A DNA stretch of 53,030 nt from an uncultured Chelatococcus sp. (GCA_937863995.1 CALMIK010000007.1:1-53030); one strand, 5' to 3'; positions 35,635-45,043 are shown, numbered from the stretch's first letter. Translations and numbers: made by a program. The notes: generated by a model not told the origin, from the letters alone.

Positions 35635-36663
35635 TCAGTTGCGCGCGAACAGTGTGTCGAGCGTCTTGCCGGCGGCGAAATGCTCCTCCGAGACCTTCTT
35701 CCAGCCGCCGAAGACGTCCTCGACTTTCAGCAGCCGCACCTCGGGGAAACGGTCCTTGTGGCGCGCCACCACATCCGGATTATGGACGCGGTAGAAGAAG
35801 TCGGCGAGGATTTCCTGCCCCTTGTCACCATAAAGGAACTCGAGGTATCCGGTCGCGACTTCCGTTGTGCCCTTGGCGGCGGCCACCTTGTCGACAACGC
35901 TCACGGGGAACTCGGCCAGAATGCTCACCGGCGGCACCACGACCTCGAAGCCCTTGTTGCCGTACTCGCGGCGCACGCCGTTGACTTCCGATTCGAAGGT
36001 GATCAGGACGTCGCCCAGCCCACGTTCCACGAACGAGGTCGTCGCGCCGCGTCCACCCGTGTCGAACACAGGCACGTTGGCGAAGATGCGCTTGATATCG
36101 GCCTGCACCTTCTCGACATCGCCCTTGTGGTGCTCGAGCAGCGCGGCATAAGCGGCGAGGTAGGTGTAGCGGGCGTTGCCGGAGGTTTTCGGGTTGGGGA
36201 AAATCGGCTGCACGCCTTCGCGCGCCAGGTCCGACCAGTCCTTGATGCCCTTGGGGTTGCCCTCGCGCACGAGGAACGCGGGGAAGGAATAGAACGGCGA
36301 GGCGTTGTTGGGCAGGCGCGCCTGCCAGTCCGCAGCCACCAGATCGCCGCGATCGTGCAGAACCTGCACGTCCGTCACCTGGTTGAAAGTCACCACGTCC
36401 GCCTGCAGCCCTTCCAGGATGGCGCGCGCCTGCGCGGACGATCCGGCGTGGGACTGCTTGACGGAAACCGTCTGGCCCGTCTTGGCCTTCCAGTCCTCGA
36501 TGAATGCCGGATTGATCGCCACGAACAGCTCGCGGGCGATGTCATAGGACGCGTTCAGCAGCTCCACCGGCGGCTTGCCGGCCGCCGGCGCCGTGCCTTG
36601 GGCCGCAGCCGGGCCAGAAAGCGCCACGAGCGCCGCAATGGCCAACCCCCCAAACCATTTCAT
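35635..36663 (-). CDS. Sulfate/thiosulfate ABC transporter substrate-binding protein
   Basis: A 342-residue periplasmic protein with a signal peptide (MKWFGGLAIAALVALSGPAAAQ). LLNASYDIARELF, KQSHAGSSAQARAI, LQADVVTFNQVTDV and TSGNARYTYLAAY are signature segments of the Sbp/CysP family that bind sulfate or thiosulfate. ATG 36663 has AAAGGA seven bases upstream. The permease and ATPase genes (cysT, cysW, cysA) are not adjacent, so it must serve a transporter encoded elsewhere. The upstream region holds a perfect 7-bp inverted repeat that could be an operator. Confidence 0.93.
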   Translation of the reverse strand: MKWFGGLAIAALVALSGPAAAQGTAPAAGKPPVELLNASYDIARELFVAINPAFIEDWKAKTGQTVSVKQSHAGSSAQARAILEGLQADVVTFNQVTDVQVLHDRGDLVAADWQARLPNNASPFYSFPAFLVREGNPKGIKDWSDLAREGVQPIFPNPKTSGNARYTYLAAYAALLEHHKGDVEKVQADIKRIFANVPVFDTGGRGATTSFVERGLGDVLITFESEVNGVRREYGNKGFEVVVPPVSILAEFPVSVVDKVAAAKGTTEVATGYLEFLYGDKGQEILADFFYRVHNPDVVARHKDRFPEVRLLKVEDVFGGWKKVSEEHFAAGKTLDTLFARN

Positions 36664-36758
36664 ATGCAGGTCCTTTCCGGTTACGGCCTCCTGGCCGGGA
36701 AAACACCTTAATTCAGTCTATTTTATCGGGAAGGTCAACTATTATCGCGCAAGTCATG

Positions 36759-36776
36759 GTGAATTGCATAATTCAC
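36759..36776. promoter_or_regulatory. Inverted repeat, possible operator of the sulfate-binding protein gene
   Basis: GTGAATT, four bases, AATTCAC: a perfect 7-bp inverted repeat about 95 bases before the start codon. A TTGACC that could be a -35 lies downstream of it on the minus strand at 36733-36738. The regulator is unknown. Confidence 0.4.
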
Positions 36777-36803
36777 ATTTATAGATGTGTTTAAGGCCCC
36801 GAC

Positions 36804-37925
36804 TCATGCGCCGGGTGGCAGGAAGTGCTTGGAAAGCTTCAGCCCCTGGGCCTGATAGTTGGAGCCGGCATCGGCGCCGTAGAGCCGCTGCGGTCGCTGC
36901 GCCATGCGCTCATAGACGAGCCGGCCCACAATCTGCCGATCCTCGATGAGGAACGGAACATCGCGCGAGCGCACTTCCAGCACGGCCCGCGCGCCGGTGC
37001 CGCCGGCCTCCGCGTGCCCGAAGCCGGGATCGAAGAAGCCCGCGTAATGCACCCGGAACTCGCCCACCAGCGGATCGAACGGCACCATCTCGGCGGCGAA
37101 ATCGGGCGGCACGTGCACCGCTTCCTTCGAGGCCAGGATGTAGAATTGGCCGGGATCGAGGATGAGCTGGCCGCTGCCGTCGGCCGCGAGCGGCTCCCAG
37201 AAGTCGCTCACCGCATAGGCGTTGACCCGGTCGACATCGACGAGGCCGGTGTGGCGCTTGGCCCGATAGCCGACGAGGCGCTGGCCGCCGGGGCCGGGAA
37301 AACCCGCCAGATCGACGCTGACCGCCACGCCGCCCTGGATCGACACGTCGCCGCCGACGACCACCCTCTCGCTGTCCTGCAGGGCCGACAGTTCGGCGTC
37401 GGTCAGGCGGCTCGCGCCGGCGCGGAATCGGATCTGCGACAGGCGCGAGCCGGTGCGCACCAGCACGGGGAAGGTACGGGGCGAGATTTCCGCATAGAGC
37501 GCGCCGTTGTAGCCCGCCTCGACGGCGTCGAACTCGCGGGCGCCGTTGGTGATGACGCGGGTGAAGACATCGAGCCGCCCGGTCGAGCTTTTCGGGTTGC
37601 ATGAGGCGGAAAGGCCGGCGGGCAGGGCGACGCTCTCGAGCAGTTCGGCGATATAGACGCATCCCGATTCGAACACCGCGCCGCGCGTCAGGTCGATCTC
37701 ATGCAGCGCCAGCGTGTCCAGCCGGCCGGCGACGTCGCTGTCGTGTCCGGGCAGGAAGCTCGCGCGCACCCGCCACGCGCGCCGGCCGAGGCGCAGGTCG
37801 AGGCTCGCCGGCTGCACCTGGCCCTCAGTGGGAGGGATCGCGAAGCCGATGATGCCCTCCCTTGCCAGCGCGTGGATCGATTCTGCGGACTGGATGCCGG
37901 GGAGGATGGCGTTCATGGTGCTCAC
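36804..37925 (-). CDS. dcd: dCTP deaminase, long (two-domain) form
   Basis: A 373-residue enzyme of the dCTP deaminase/dUTPase superfamily that makes dUTP from dCTP on the way to dTMP. QPASLDLRLG (about 38-47), SCNPKSSTGRLDVFTRVI and VEAGYNGALYAEISP are first-domain motifs; the second half repeats the fold with LDPGQFYILASKE and FDPGFGH. It is about twice the length of E. coli Dcd (193), a form I know from alphaproteobacteria. The start may be GTG 37925 or ATG 37916; neither has a strong ribosome site. It diverges from argE. Confidence 0.88.
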   Translation of the reverse strand: MSTMNAILPGIQSAESIHALAREGIIGFAIPPTEGQVQPASLDLRLGRRAWRVRASFLPGHDSDVAGRLDTLALHEIDLTRGAVFESGCVYIAELLESVALPAGLSASCNPKSSTGRLDVFTRVITNGAREFDAVEAGYNGALYAEISPRTFPVLVRTGSRLSQIRFRAGASRLTDAELSALQDSERVVVGGDVSIQGGVAVSVDLAGFPGPGGQRLVGYRAKRHTGLVDVDRVNAYAVSDFWEPLAADGSGQLILDPGQFYILASKEAVHVPPDFAAEMVPFDPLVGEFRVHYAGFFDPGFGHAEAGGTGARAVLEVRSRDVPFLIEDRQIVGRLVYERMAQRPQRLYGADAGSNYQAQGLKLSKHFLPPGA

Positions 37926-38191
37926 GGATGCTACTGGCTGTCACAGAACGGGGCAGGGCGGCGGGGCGCCGGCCGGCCGGTGATGCTTCGCGGCGGAAAC
38001 GTCCGGGCGGGGCGTCCATCGCTTGTCGTCGGTCGTCACTTTTTCGGTTGTCGTGGTCAGGTCATCGGGACACGGGTACATCATGGGGAAGCGCGTGGAT
38101 TCTGTCCACCACGCGCCGTATCATGGCTGCGGCCGCGACGGAAGCGCGGTTCCGGCGCGAGGCGCCGCCCGCAGTCCGAATTGGAGCGATC

Positions 38192-39352
38192 ATGACCGGT
38201 CAACGCCTCAGTCCCCTGGAGATTCTGGCCCGGCTGGTCGGTTTCAGAACCATCAGTTCGGAGTCGAATCTCGATCTCATCGCCTTCATCGAAGACTACC
38301 TCGCCGGCTGGGGCGTGGCGAGCGTGCGCATTCCCGACGCCACCGGCGCCAAGGCGGCGCTGTTCGCCACCATCGGCCCCAGCGATCGCGGCGGGGTCGT
38401 GCTCTCCGGCCACACCGATGTCGTGCCGGTGGAGGGACAGGTTTGGGCGACCGATCCCTTCAGCCTCACGGTCGCGAACGGGCGCGCCTATGGACGCGGC
38501 GCGGTCGACATGAAGGGGTTCTGCGCGCTGGTGCTGGCCGCCGTTCCCGATTTTCTCGCGGCCGGACTCAAGACGCCCATCCACCTGTTTTTCTCCTATG
38601 ACGAGGAGGTTACGTGCCTTGGCGTGGTCGACGGCATCGCGCGCTTCGGCCTCGATCTGCCGCGCCCGGTCGCGGTGATCGTGGGCGAGCCGACGGGGCT
38701 CGAGGTCGCCGATGCGCACAAGGGCATCGGCATGTACACGACGACGGTGCATGGCGCGCAGGCGCATTCGTCCAACCCGTCGCTGGGCGCGAGCGCGGTC
38801 CATGGCGCGGTGCTGCTCGCGGCGGAACTCGACCGGCTGGCGCTGGAATACGAGGCGCTGGGCGACTCCTCCGGCCGCTTCGATCCGCCCTTCAGCACCA
38901 TCCACATCGGGCGCATCAGCGGCGGTGAGGCCCGCAACATCCTCGCCGGAGAGGCGGCGATCCAGTGGGAGGTGCGCAACCTGCCCGATCTCGACATCGC
39001 GACCATTCCGGCCCGCCTGACCGCTTTCGCCGACGCGCAGGTGCTGCCGCGCTTCCGCCGCACCTTTCCGGATTATCGCGTGGAGACGGTTTTCGAGGGC
39101 CTTGTTCCCGCGCTCGGGGCCTCGCCAGATCCGCTGGCGCGGACGTTGGCGCAAAAGCTCGCCGGGCGCAACCGCACGGTCACCGTCTCCTACGGCACCG
39201 AGGCGGGGCATTTCTTCAATGCCGGCATTTCCACCGTGGTCTGCGGCCCCGGCTCCATCGACCGCGCTCACAAGGCGGACGAATACATCACCCTCGATGA
39301 ACTCGCTGAGGGCGAGGCCTTCCTCCGCCGTCTCGCGCGGGAGCTGTCATAA
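38192..39352 (+). CDS. argE: Acetylornithine deacetylase
   Basis: A 386-residue zinc-dependent amidohydrolase (M20 family) releasing ornithine from N-acetylornithine in arginine synthesis. Metal-site motifs are LSGHTDVVPV (His), GRGAVDMKGF (Asp), YDEEVTCLG (catalytic and metal Glu), VGEPTG (Glu) and a late GTEAGHF (His). Length and motif order favour ArgE over the related DapE, but the distinction is by family resemblance. ATG 38192 has GGAG five bases upstream; the open frame continues upstream without similarity. An 8-bp inverted repeat (GCGCGTGG/CCACGCGC) lies at 38091-38116. Confidence 0.88.
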   Translation: MTGQRLSPLEILARLVGFRTISSESNLDLIAFIEDYLAGWGVASVRIPDATGAKAALFATIGPSDRGGVVLSGHTDVVPVEGQVWATDPFSLTVANGRAYGRGAVDMKGFCALVLAAVPDFLAAGLKTPIHLFFSYDEEVTCLGVVDGIARFGLDLPRPVAVIVGEPTGLEVADAHKGIGMYTTTVHGAQAHSSNPSLGASAVHGAVLLAAELDRLALEYEALGDSSGRFDPPFSTIHIGRISGGEARNILAGEAAIQWEVRNLPDLDIATIPARLTAFADAQVLPRFRRTFPDYRVETVFEGLVPALGASPDPLARTLAQKLAGRNRTVTVSYGTEAGHFFNAGISTVVCGPGSIDRAHKADEYITLDELAEGEAFLRRLARELS

Positions 39353-39380
39353 GGCGGTGCACATGCATAAGGCAGTGCAC
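39348..39380. repeat. 18-bp tandem duplication over the argE stop
   Basis: CATAAGGCGGTGCAC (39348-39362) and CATAAGGCAGTGCAC (39366-39380) differ at one base and start 18 bases apart. The first copy contains the argE stop codon. It looks like a small local duplication rather than a regulatory site. Confidence 0.6.
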
Positions 39381-39419
39381 CTGGTCGCGCTTGCGCGCAT
39401 GAAGGCTGGAAGTGCGTGC

Positions 39420-39442
39420 AATGCTTGCTATAAGCAGGCATT
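39420..39442. promoter_or_regulatory. Inverted repeat upstream of bioY, possible operator
   Basis: AATGCTTGCT, three bases, AGCAGGCATT: a 10-bp inverted repeat with one mismatch, about 87 bases before bioY. It does not match the BioR box I recall (TTATCTATAA-like), so the binding protein is unknown. Confidence 0.4.
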
Positions 39443-39528
39443 GTCGACCACTACGGCCTCATTGGGAGGCCGGAAACCAGCCGCCTGAACGACCGTCGGT
39501 CGGAGGCACAAGATTTGAGGCCAACAAC

Positions 39529-40125
39529 ATGTCACACGCTTTGTCCGCTGGAGCTGCAGGCTCGTCCTTCAGCCCGCTGCGCTTGCAGGAGCGCACCCTC
39601 GCGCTGCAGATCTTCGCCGTCGTCGCGGGCACGGCGCTGCTGGCGCTGTCGTCCTACATCACGGTGCCGATGATCCCGGTGCCCGTCACCATGCAGACCT
39701 TCGCGGTGACGCTGATTGGCGCGCTCTACGGCTGGCGGCTGGGCGCGCTCACCGTGGCCGCGTGGCTCGCTGAGGGCACGGTCGGCCTGCCGGTTTTCTC
39801 CAACGGCACGTCCGGGTTCATGGTCTTCGCCGGCCCGACCGCTGGCTATCTCGTGTCGTTCCCGCTCATTGCCGCGCTCACCGGCTGGCTGGCCGAACGC
39901 GGCTGGAACGGTCAGCGTCCTTGGCTCGCCTTCGCGGCGGCGCTGTCGGCCAACCTGCTTTGCCTCGTCGTCGGCGCATCGTGGCTGGCGTCGATCGTCG
40001 GCGTCGAGCGTGCCATCATGGCGGGCGTCCTGCCCTTCCTCGTCGGCGCGGTGCTGAAGTCGGGCCTGTCGGCCACGGTTCTCGCCGGCATCGCCCGGGT
40101 GCAGGCCCGCAAAGTCCGTGGCTGA
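39529..40125 (+). CDS. bioY: Biotin transporter BioY (ECF S component)
   Basis: A 198-residue inner-membrane protein with about six hydrophobic segments that binds biotin. ITVPMIPVPVTMQTFAVTLIGAL and GWRLGALTVAAWLAEGTVGLPVFS are family signatures, with GPTAGYLVSFP after them. ATG 39529. No bioM or bioN lies beside it, so it either works alone, as some BioY proteins do, or shares an energy module encoded elsewhere. It precedes a DUF1284 gene by nine bases, probably in one transcript. Confidence 0.93.
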   Translation: MSHALSAGAAGSSFSPLRLQERTLALQIFAVVAGTALLALSSYITVPMIPVPVTMQTFAVTLIGALYGWRLGALTVAAWLAEGTVGLPVFSNGTSGFMVFAGPTAGYLVSFPLIAALTGWLAERGWNGQRPWLAFAAALSANLLCLVVGASWLASIVGVERAIMAGVLPFLVGAVLKSGLSATVLAGIARVQARKVRG

Positions 40126-40134
40126 CGGTACGCC

Positions 40135-40647
40135 GTGACCATCCGCCTGCGCGGCCATCACCTGCTGTGCATGCTCACTTACGTCGGCAAGGGCTACACA
40201 CCCGCCTTCAGCGCCAACTTCGACCGCATCGCCGGCCGGTTGGCGGAAGGCGAGGATGTGTTGCTGGTCGAGGGGCCTGACGACATCTGCGCGCCGATGG
40301 CGTTCGAGTGCGGCGCGCATTGTCCGGGAGAGAGCGTCCGCCAGCGCGACGGAGAGGCGCTCGCGGCTGTGGGCCAGGCGCTTGGCCTGGTGCTGCAGCC
40401 GGGCGGGCGCATGTGCCTGACCGCTCCCATGCTCGCCTGCATGCGCCACGCGTTCGCCGCGTCGGAGGCCGGAAAAGCGGGCATGCGCCGCGCCTGCGGC
40501 GGTTGCGAATGGTCGCCGTTGTGCACGGACATCGCCGGCGCCGGCTATGCCGGGGTCAGGCTGAAGATGCGGCCCGGCGATGGTCTCCGCCGGGCCGACG
40601 ATGTCAGCCGGCGTTCGGCGTGTCTCGCGGCGTATCTTGCGGAATGA
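40135..40647 (+). CDS. DUF1284 cysteine-rich protein
   Basis: A 170-residue cytosolic protein. [22 protein letters not shown] and [10 protein letters not shown] are the DUF1284 signature. Cysteines are many and clustered ([36 protein letters not shown]), suggesting a metal or iron-sulfur site; the function is not known. The start is GTG 40135, nine bases after bioY, so translation may be coupled. Its last 44 bases overlap the end of msrB on the other strand. Confidence 0.85.
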   Translation: MTIRLRGHHLLCMLTYVGKGYTPAFSANFDRIAGRLAEGEDVLLVEGPDDICAPMAFECGAHCPGESVRQRDGEALAAVGQALGLVLQPGGRMCLTAPMLACMRHAFAASEAGKAGMRRACGGCEWSPLCTDIAGAGYAGVRLKMRPGDGLRRADDVSRRSACLAAYLAE

Positions 40648-41014
40648 ATTTCAGCGCCAGTCCGTTGATGCAATAGCGCAGGCCCGTGGGGCGCGGACCA
40701 TCCGGAAAGACGTGGCCGAGATGGCCTTGGCAGTTGCTGCAATGCACTTCGATGCGCAGCATGCCGTGCGAGCGATCCTCGGTGGTGTCGACGGCGCCGG
40801 GCACCATGTCCCAGAAGCTCGGCCAGCCGGAGCCGCTTTCATACTTCGTCGCCGATTCGAACAGCACCTGACCGCAATCGGCGCAGGTGAAGGTGCCGGC
40901 GCGCTTTTCGTCGTTGAGCGGGCTGGTGAACGGCCGCTCGGTGCCGTGCTCGCGCAGCACGGCATATTGCTCGGGCGTCAGCACGCCGCAAAATCCGGGT
41001 ACGGTGCTGGTCAT
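40604..41014 (-). CDS. msrB: Peptide-methionine (R)-S-oxide reductase
   Basis: A 136-residue repair enzyme that reduces methionine-R-sulfoxide. Zinc is held by C44/C47 (CADC) and C92/C95 (CSNC); the catalytic cysteine is C115 in [23 protein letters not shown] and [11 protein letters not shown] are family signatures. ATG 41014. It ends 44 bases inside the convergent DUF1284 gene. It lies 64 bases downstream of the Mla-type auxiliary lipoprotein gene on the same strand and could be the tail of that operon. Confidence 0.96.
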   Translation of the reverse strand: MTSTVPGFCGVLTPEQYAVLREHGTERPFTSPLNDEKRAGTFTCADCGQVLFESATKYESGSGWPSFWDMVPGAVDTTEDRSHGMLRIEVHCSNCQGHLGHVFPDGPRPTGLRYCINGLALKFIPQDTPRDTPNAG

Positions 41015-41078
41015 GGCCGGGAACTCCTGAATGTGGCTTCCCGCTTCAAATGGGCGCTGCCACGGCGGATGTAAAGCC

Positions 41079-41747
41079 TCAGGCCCAGACCACGAGCTCG
41101 CCCAGCACGCGCGCCAGCGCCGCGTCGAGCGCCACAGCGGCGCTCGCGCCGTTCACGCCGCCGCTCACCGGCACCCGGGCCGTGAACACCCGGGCGCGCA
41201 CGACCGAACCAGACAGGCTCTCGACCACGCGGGCGGAGATTTCGACGACCGCCTCGCCCGTGGCGCTGTCGATGTTGAACTGGCGCAGCTCCGTGTTGAG
41301 CTGGCGCGCGGTCACGAGGCCGTCGCCGGGGCGCGCCACGCGGCCGAGGCGCCCCGCGTCCTCGAAGGAGCGCACGATCCTCGTCTGGACGAGGCGGGGC
41401 AGCCTGTCGGCCCACTGGGCGTTGGACAGCATGGTCAACTCGCCCGCTGCGCCACGCACCACGATGGTGTTGCCGTCGAAGGCCTGCAGCGCCACCGGCT
41501 CGATGATGGTCAGCGCCTCGCCGGCCCGCGCGGCAGGCGTCGAGGCGGCGGTACGCGACGTGAGATCGAAGGTGGTGACCGGCCGCGTGCCGCAGCCGCC
41601 GAGAACGGCAAGGGCGAGCACGGCCACGGCGAGGGCCGGGAGGCGCGCGGAAAGTGCGGGGCGCGCGGGCAGGGATGTTCCGGCGGTCAAGGCGCGCTCT
41701 CCTGTGGCTGGGCGAAAACGGCAGGCTGGCGGGAAGTCACGGGCCAT
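41079..41747 (-). CDS. ABC transport auxiliary lipoprotein of the Mla-type system
   Basis: A 222-residue lipoprotein of the ABC-type transport auxiliary (PqiC/DUF330-like) family. The lipobox is LAVLGGC after a long N-region; the mature part has the family segments [41 protein letters not shown] and [15 protein letters not shown] choose ATG 41747 since GGAGAG precedes it; an ATG at 41762 sits on the mlaD stop. It is the fourth gene of mlaE-mlaF-mlaD-lipoprotein and probably forms the outer-membrane side of the pathway. Confidence 0.85.
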   Translation of the reverse strand: MARDFPPACRFRPATGERALTAGTSLPARPALSARLPALAVAVLALAVLGGCGTRPVTTFDLTSRTAASTPAARAGEALTIIEPVALQAFDGNTIVVRGAAGELTMLSNAQWADRLPRLVQTRIVRSFEDAGRLGRVARPGDGLVTARQLNTELRQFNIDSATGEAVVEISARVVESLSGSVVRARVFTARVPVSGGVNGASAAVALDAALARVLGELVVWA

Positions 41748-41763
41748 GTCAGCGCTCTCCATG

Positions 41764-42879
41764 TCAGCGCTGTCCCTGATATTGCGGCAGTGGCGGGCGG
41801 TTGCCGAACAGGAACTGCTGCGGGTTGCGCTGCACATCCTGCAGCAGGCGGGTGAGCTGCGCCAGCGCCTGCTGACCCTGCACCGCGAGTGCCTGATATT
41901 CGCGCAGGCCCGGGCCAGCGAAGCTGTTGATGCCGGCGGTGATCTGCGCCGTGCGCGTATCGAGGTTGTCGGCGAGCTTGCGGATGGCGCTGGCCGCTTC
42001 CGCCACCTGATCGAAGGCGCTGTTCCCCTCTGTCGACGACAGGAAGCTCTTCAGCTGGTCGAGCAGGCCGCTGACGCCGTCCGCCGCGACACGCAACTTC
42101 TCCGTCAGCGCGGCGGTGTTGGAGACGATGTTCTCGACATTGTCGCTGGAGCCGCCGATGGCATCGGTGAAGCGGTCGATGTTGCCGACGATCTTGTCGA
42201 CGCGTTCCGGATCGACCGCCTTGACCAGGGCGTCGACATTGGCGGCAAGCTCCGTCAGGCCGGCGGCGAGCTCGCCCGAATTGGCCAGTAGGGAAGCGAC
42301 CTTGTCGGAATTGTCGCCGAGCGCCTTGGAGAACTGCTCGACGTTGCGCACCGTGTTGATGATCGGCTCGCGCGATTGCTGCACAACCTGCTGCAGTTCC
42401 TCGATCATCCGCGTGGCGCGTGTAGCCAGGGTCTGGATGGTGTCGAGCATGTCCTGGAAATCGGAACGCTCGCCATAGAGAGTGGGCATGGGCTGGCCGG
42501 GGGAGGCCTCCAGCCGGGGCGCATCCGGCGCGCCGCCCGAGAGCTGGATGGAGGCGATGCCGGTCACCACCTGGAATTCGAGCTGGGCGCGGGTGTCCTG
42601 CTTGATCGGCGTCGAGCGGTCGATGGCGGCGATGGCCACGACGTGGCGCGGATCATCCGGCAGCAGGTGCACGTTGACCACCTCGCCGACGCGCAGGCCG
42701 TTGAACAGCACCAGCGATCCGCGCGACAGCCCCGCCACCGAGCCGGTGAAGATAATGCGATAGCTCTCCCGCGTGGCCGCCGTGTTGGCGCCCGAGAACC
42801 AATAGACGAACCCGAACCCGGCGAAGATGACCGCGAGCGTGAACAGGCCGATCAGGGCGTAGTTGGCGCGTGTCTCCAT
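41764..42879 (-). CDS. mlaD: MlaD-type MCE-domain lipid-transport protein
   Basis: A 371-residue protein anchored by one N-terminal helix (about 8-28), with an MCE domain (about 40-118: VAGLSRGSLVLFNGLRVGEV and GIASIQLSGG), then a long helical region (about 140-330) that may form a tunnel or bundle. It is roughly twice as long as E. coli MlaD (183), as is common for rhizobial relatives. MCE proteins bind phospholipids in transit across the periplasm. ATG 42879. The gene lies between the ATPase gene and the auxiliary lipoprotein gene. Confidence 0.9.
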   Translation of the reverse strand: METRANYALIGLFTLAVIFAGFGFVYWFSGANTAATRESYRIIFTGSVAGLSRGSLVLFNGLRVGEVVNVHLLPDDPRHVVAIAAIDRSTPIKQDTRAQLEFQVVTGIASIQLSGGAPDAPRLEASPGQPMPTLYGERSDFQDMLDTIQTLATRATRMIEELQQVVQQSREPIINTVRNVEQFSKALGDNSDKVASLLANSGELAAGLTELAANVDALVKAVDPERVDKIVGNIDRFTDAIGGSSDNVENIVSNTAALTEKLRVAADGVSGLLDQLKSFLSSTEGNSAFDQVAEAASAIRKLADNLDTRTAQITAGINSFAGPGLREYQALAVQGQQALAQLTRLLQDVQRNPQQFLFGNRPPLPQYQGQR

Positions 42880-42957
42880 CGTCTCTACCTGTCAGCCCCC
42901 ATACGCGTCACGTCAACTCTATCCGATCCTGCTTTGGCCGATTCATCTCTGGCCATG

Positions 42958-43800
42958 TCAGTCGTCCTGGCCCGACCGAACGGCCTCGCCCGCCGCGGCG
43001 CGCGAGCGCTTGCCGTGGAAATAGGCGCGAATCCACGGATGATCCGACGCCAGCATGGTCTGGATCGGCCCTTCCGCGAGGATACGGCCTTCCCCCAGCG
43101 CCGCTATGCGGTCGCACACCGAATAAAGACTGTCCATGTCATGGGTTACCATGAAAACGGTCAGCCCCAAAGTTTTCTGCAACGTCGCGATCAGGTCGTC
43201 GAACTCGGCCGCGCCGATCGGGTCGAGCCCGGAGGTGGGCTCGTCGAGGAACACGATCTCGGGATCGAGCGCCAGCGCGCGCGCCAATGCGGCGCGCTTG
43301 ATCATGCCGCCCGAGAGATCGGAGGGAAGCTTGTCGGCGGCGTCCGGGTTGAGGCCCGCCATCTCGATCTTCATCATGGCGGCCTCGTCCAGCAGACGGT
43401 CCGACATGTTGAGATATTCGCGCATCGGCATCTGCACGTTCTGCTTGACGGTAAGGGCGGAAAACAGCGCGCCGTGCTGGAAAAGCACGCCCCAGCGCCG
43501 CTCCAGCAGCCGGTGCTGCGCCTCCGAGATCTTGTCGAGGTCGTTGCCGAACACCTCGATGGTGCCGGCGCGCTTCCTGATCAGCCCCAGGATGGTGCGC
43601 GTCAGCACCGATTTGCCCGTGCCCGAGCCGCCGACGAATCCGAGAATTTCGCCGCGGTAGATGTCGAGGTCGAGGCCCTTCATGATGGTCTTCGTGCCGA
43701 AGCCGACCTCGAGATCGCGCACGCGGATGATCGCCTCGCGCTCTTTCTCCGGGCCGTTCGTCTGCGCGGGGGCGCTGGCGTTTTCGGGCGATTGTTGCAT
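42958..43800 (-). CDS. mlaF: MlaF-type ABC transporter ATPase
   Basis: A 280-residue ATP-binding subunit. After a short polar N-tail come IIRVRDLEVGFGTKTIMKGL, Walker A (GGSGTGKSVL), the Q-loop (WGVLFQHGALF), the signature SDLSGGMIKRAALARALA and Walker B (EIVFLDEPTSGLD). The Met in LSGGM is typical of Mla ATPases. Together with the permease it powers phospholipid movement between membranes. It starts seven bases after the mlaE stop. Confidence 0.93.
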   Translation of the reverse strand: MQQSPENASAPAQTNGPEKEREAIIRVRDLEVGFGTKTIMKGLDLDIYRGEILGFVGGSGTGKSVLTRTILGLIRKRAGTIEVFGNDLDKISEAQHRLLERRWGVLFQHGALFSALTVKQNVQMPMREYLNMSDRLLDEAAMMKIEMAGLNPDAADKLPSDLSGGMIKRAALARALALDPEIVFLDEPTSGLDPIGAAEFDDLIATLQKTLGLTVFMVTHDMDSLYSVCDRIAALGEGRILAEGPIQTMLASDHPWIRAYFHGKRSRAAAGEAVRSGQDD

Positions 43801-43807
43801 GAATGCC

Positions 43808-44947
43808 TCAGAAATTGATCGCCGCGAAGAAGACGGCGAACATTCCGTCCATGACGATGACCATGAAGATGGCTTTCACCACCGAGGACGTGACCTGCTT
43901 GCCGAGCGATTCGGCCGACCCGCCCACCGCCATGCCCTCGCGCGAGGCGATGACGCCGATGACGAGCGCCATGAACGGCGCCTTCACCAGCCCGACCATG
44001 AAGGTCGAGAAGTCGATCGCCGCCTTGAGGCGCGCCATGAAGATATCGGGCGTGATGCCGCCGTAGATCCAGGCCACCAGGCCGCCTCCCAGCAGCGCCG
44101 CCATCGAGGCGAGGAAGGTGAGCATCGGCAGGCCGATGAGCAGGGCCAGCACGCGCGGCACGATCAGCACCTCGACGGGATCGAGGCCCATGACGCGCAG
44201 CGCGTCGATCTCCTCGCGCATCTTCATCGAGCCGATCTCGGCCGTGAACGCGCTGCCGGAACGGCCGGCGATCATGATGGCGGACAGCAGCACGCCCAGC
44301 TCGCGCAGCACCAGGATGCCGGTGAGGTCGACGACGAAAAGCGCCGCGCCGAAGCGCTGCATCTGGAAGATGCCTTGCTGCGCCACGATGCAGCCGACGA
44401 GAAACGAGATCAGCGTGATGATCGGCACGCTGCGGAAAGCGATCTGTTCCAGCTGGTTGACGAACGCGTGGATGCGGAAGCGCCATGGCCGTATGACGAG
44501 CCGCGCCAGCCCCGCCACCACCTCGCCGAGAAAGCTCGTGCCGCGCGCCATCTCGCGGCCGAAATCGACCACGCCTTCGCCGACGCTCGCCAGGAAGTCG
44601 ACGATCTGGGAGGTGCGCGCCTTCGCGGGCTCCTCGATGTCGCGGTAGGAGACCTTGTCGAGCAGCAACCGGTGGTCGTCGCGCGCGTTTTCGAACGGCA
44701 GTTCCTGCGCCTGCCCGCTTTCCTGGCGCACCCTGTCGAGCACCCAGGCGCCGACGGTGTCGAGCCGCCCGATCCGGCTGAGATCGATCGCGACATAGGA
44801 CCCGCTCTCGTTGCCGAGGGCGGCAGCCTGCTTCTCGATGTCCGGAGCGCGGGTGGAAACCCAGTCGCCGGTGAGCACTGCCACGCGTCCGGCCTGCGTG
44901 TCCTCGAACGTGACGGCGGGGCTCGCGGCAGTAGTGTCCGTTGTCAT
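43808..44947 (-). CDS. mlaE: MlaE-type permease with N-terminal STAS domain
   Basis: A 379-residue inner-membrane permease. The first 110 or so residues form a STAS domain (YVAIDLSRIGRLDTVGAW), fused to an MlaE domain with about five to six helices and the family motif GSMKMREEIDALRVMGLDP after SAFTAEI. In E. coli the STAS part is a separate protein, MlaB; the fusion is usual in alphaproteobacteria. It heads the mlaE-mlaF-mlaD-lipoprotein operon on the minus strand and follows the glycosyltransferase gene by about 140 bases. Confidence 0.92.
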   Translation of the reverse strand: MTTDTTAASPAVTFEDTQAGRVAVLTGDWVSTRAPDIEKQAAALGNESGSYVAIDLSRIGRLDTVGAWVLDRVRQESGQAQELPFENARDDHRLLLDKVSYRDIEEPAKARTSQIVDFLASVGEGVVDFGREMARGTSFLGEVVAGLARLVIRPWRFRIHAFVNQLEQIAFRSVPIITLISFLVGCIVAQQGIFQMQRFGAALFVVDLTGILVLRELGVLLSAIMIAGRSGSAFTAEIGSMKMREEIDALRVMGLDPVEVLIVPRVLALLIGLPMLTFLASMAALLGGGLVAWIYGGITPDIFMARLKAAIDFSTFMVGLVKAPFMALVIGVIASREGMAVGGSAESLGKQVTSSVVKAIFMVIVMDGMFAVFFAAINF

Positions 44948-45043
44948 GAGACGTTCTTCAAGCCGTCACGCGGGATGCTTCCGGAACGCATGCGCGGGCC
45001 GGCGAGCAAGGGCAATTTTCCATATCTTTCAGTACAGGTAAAC

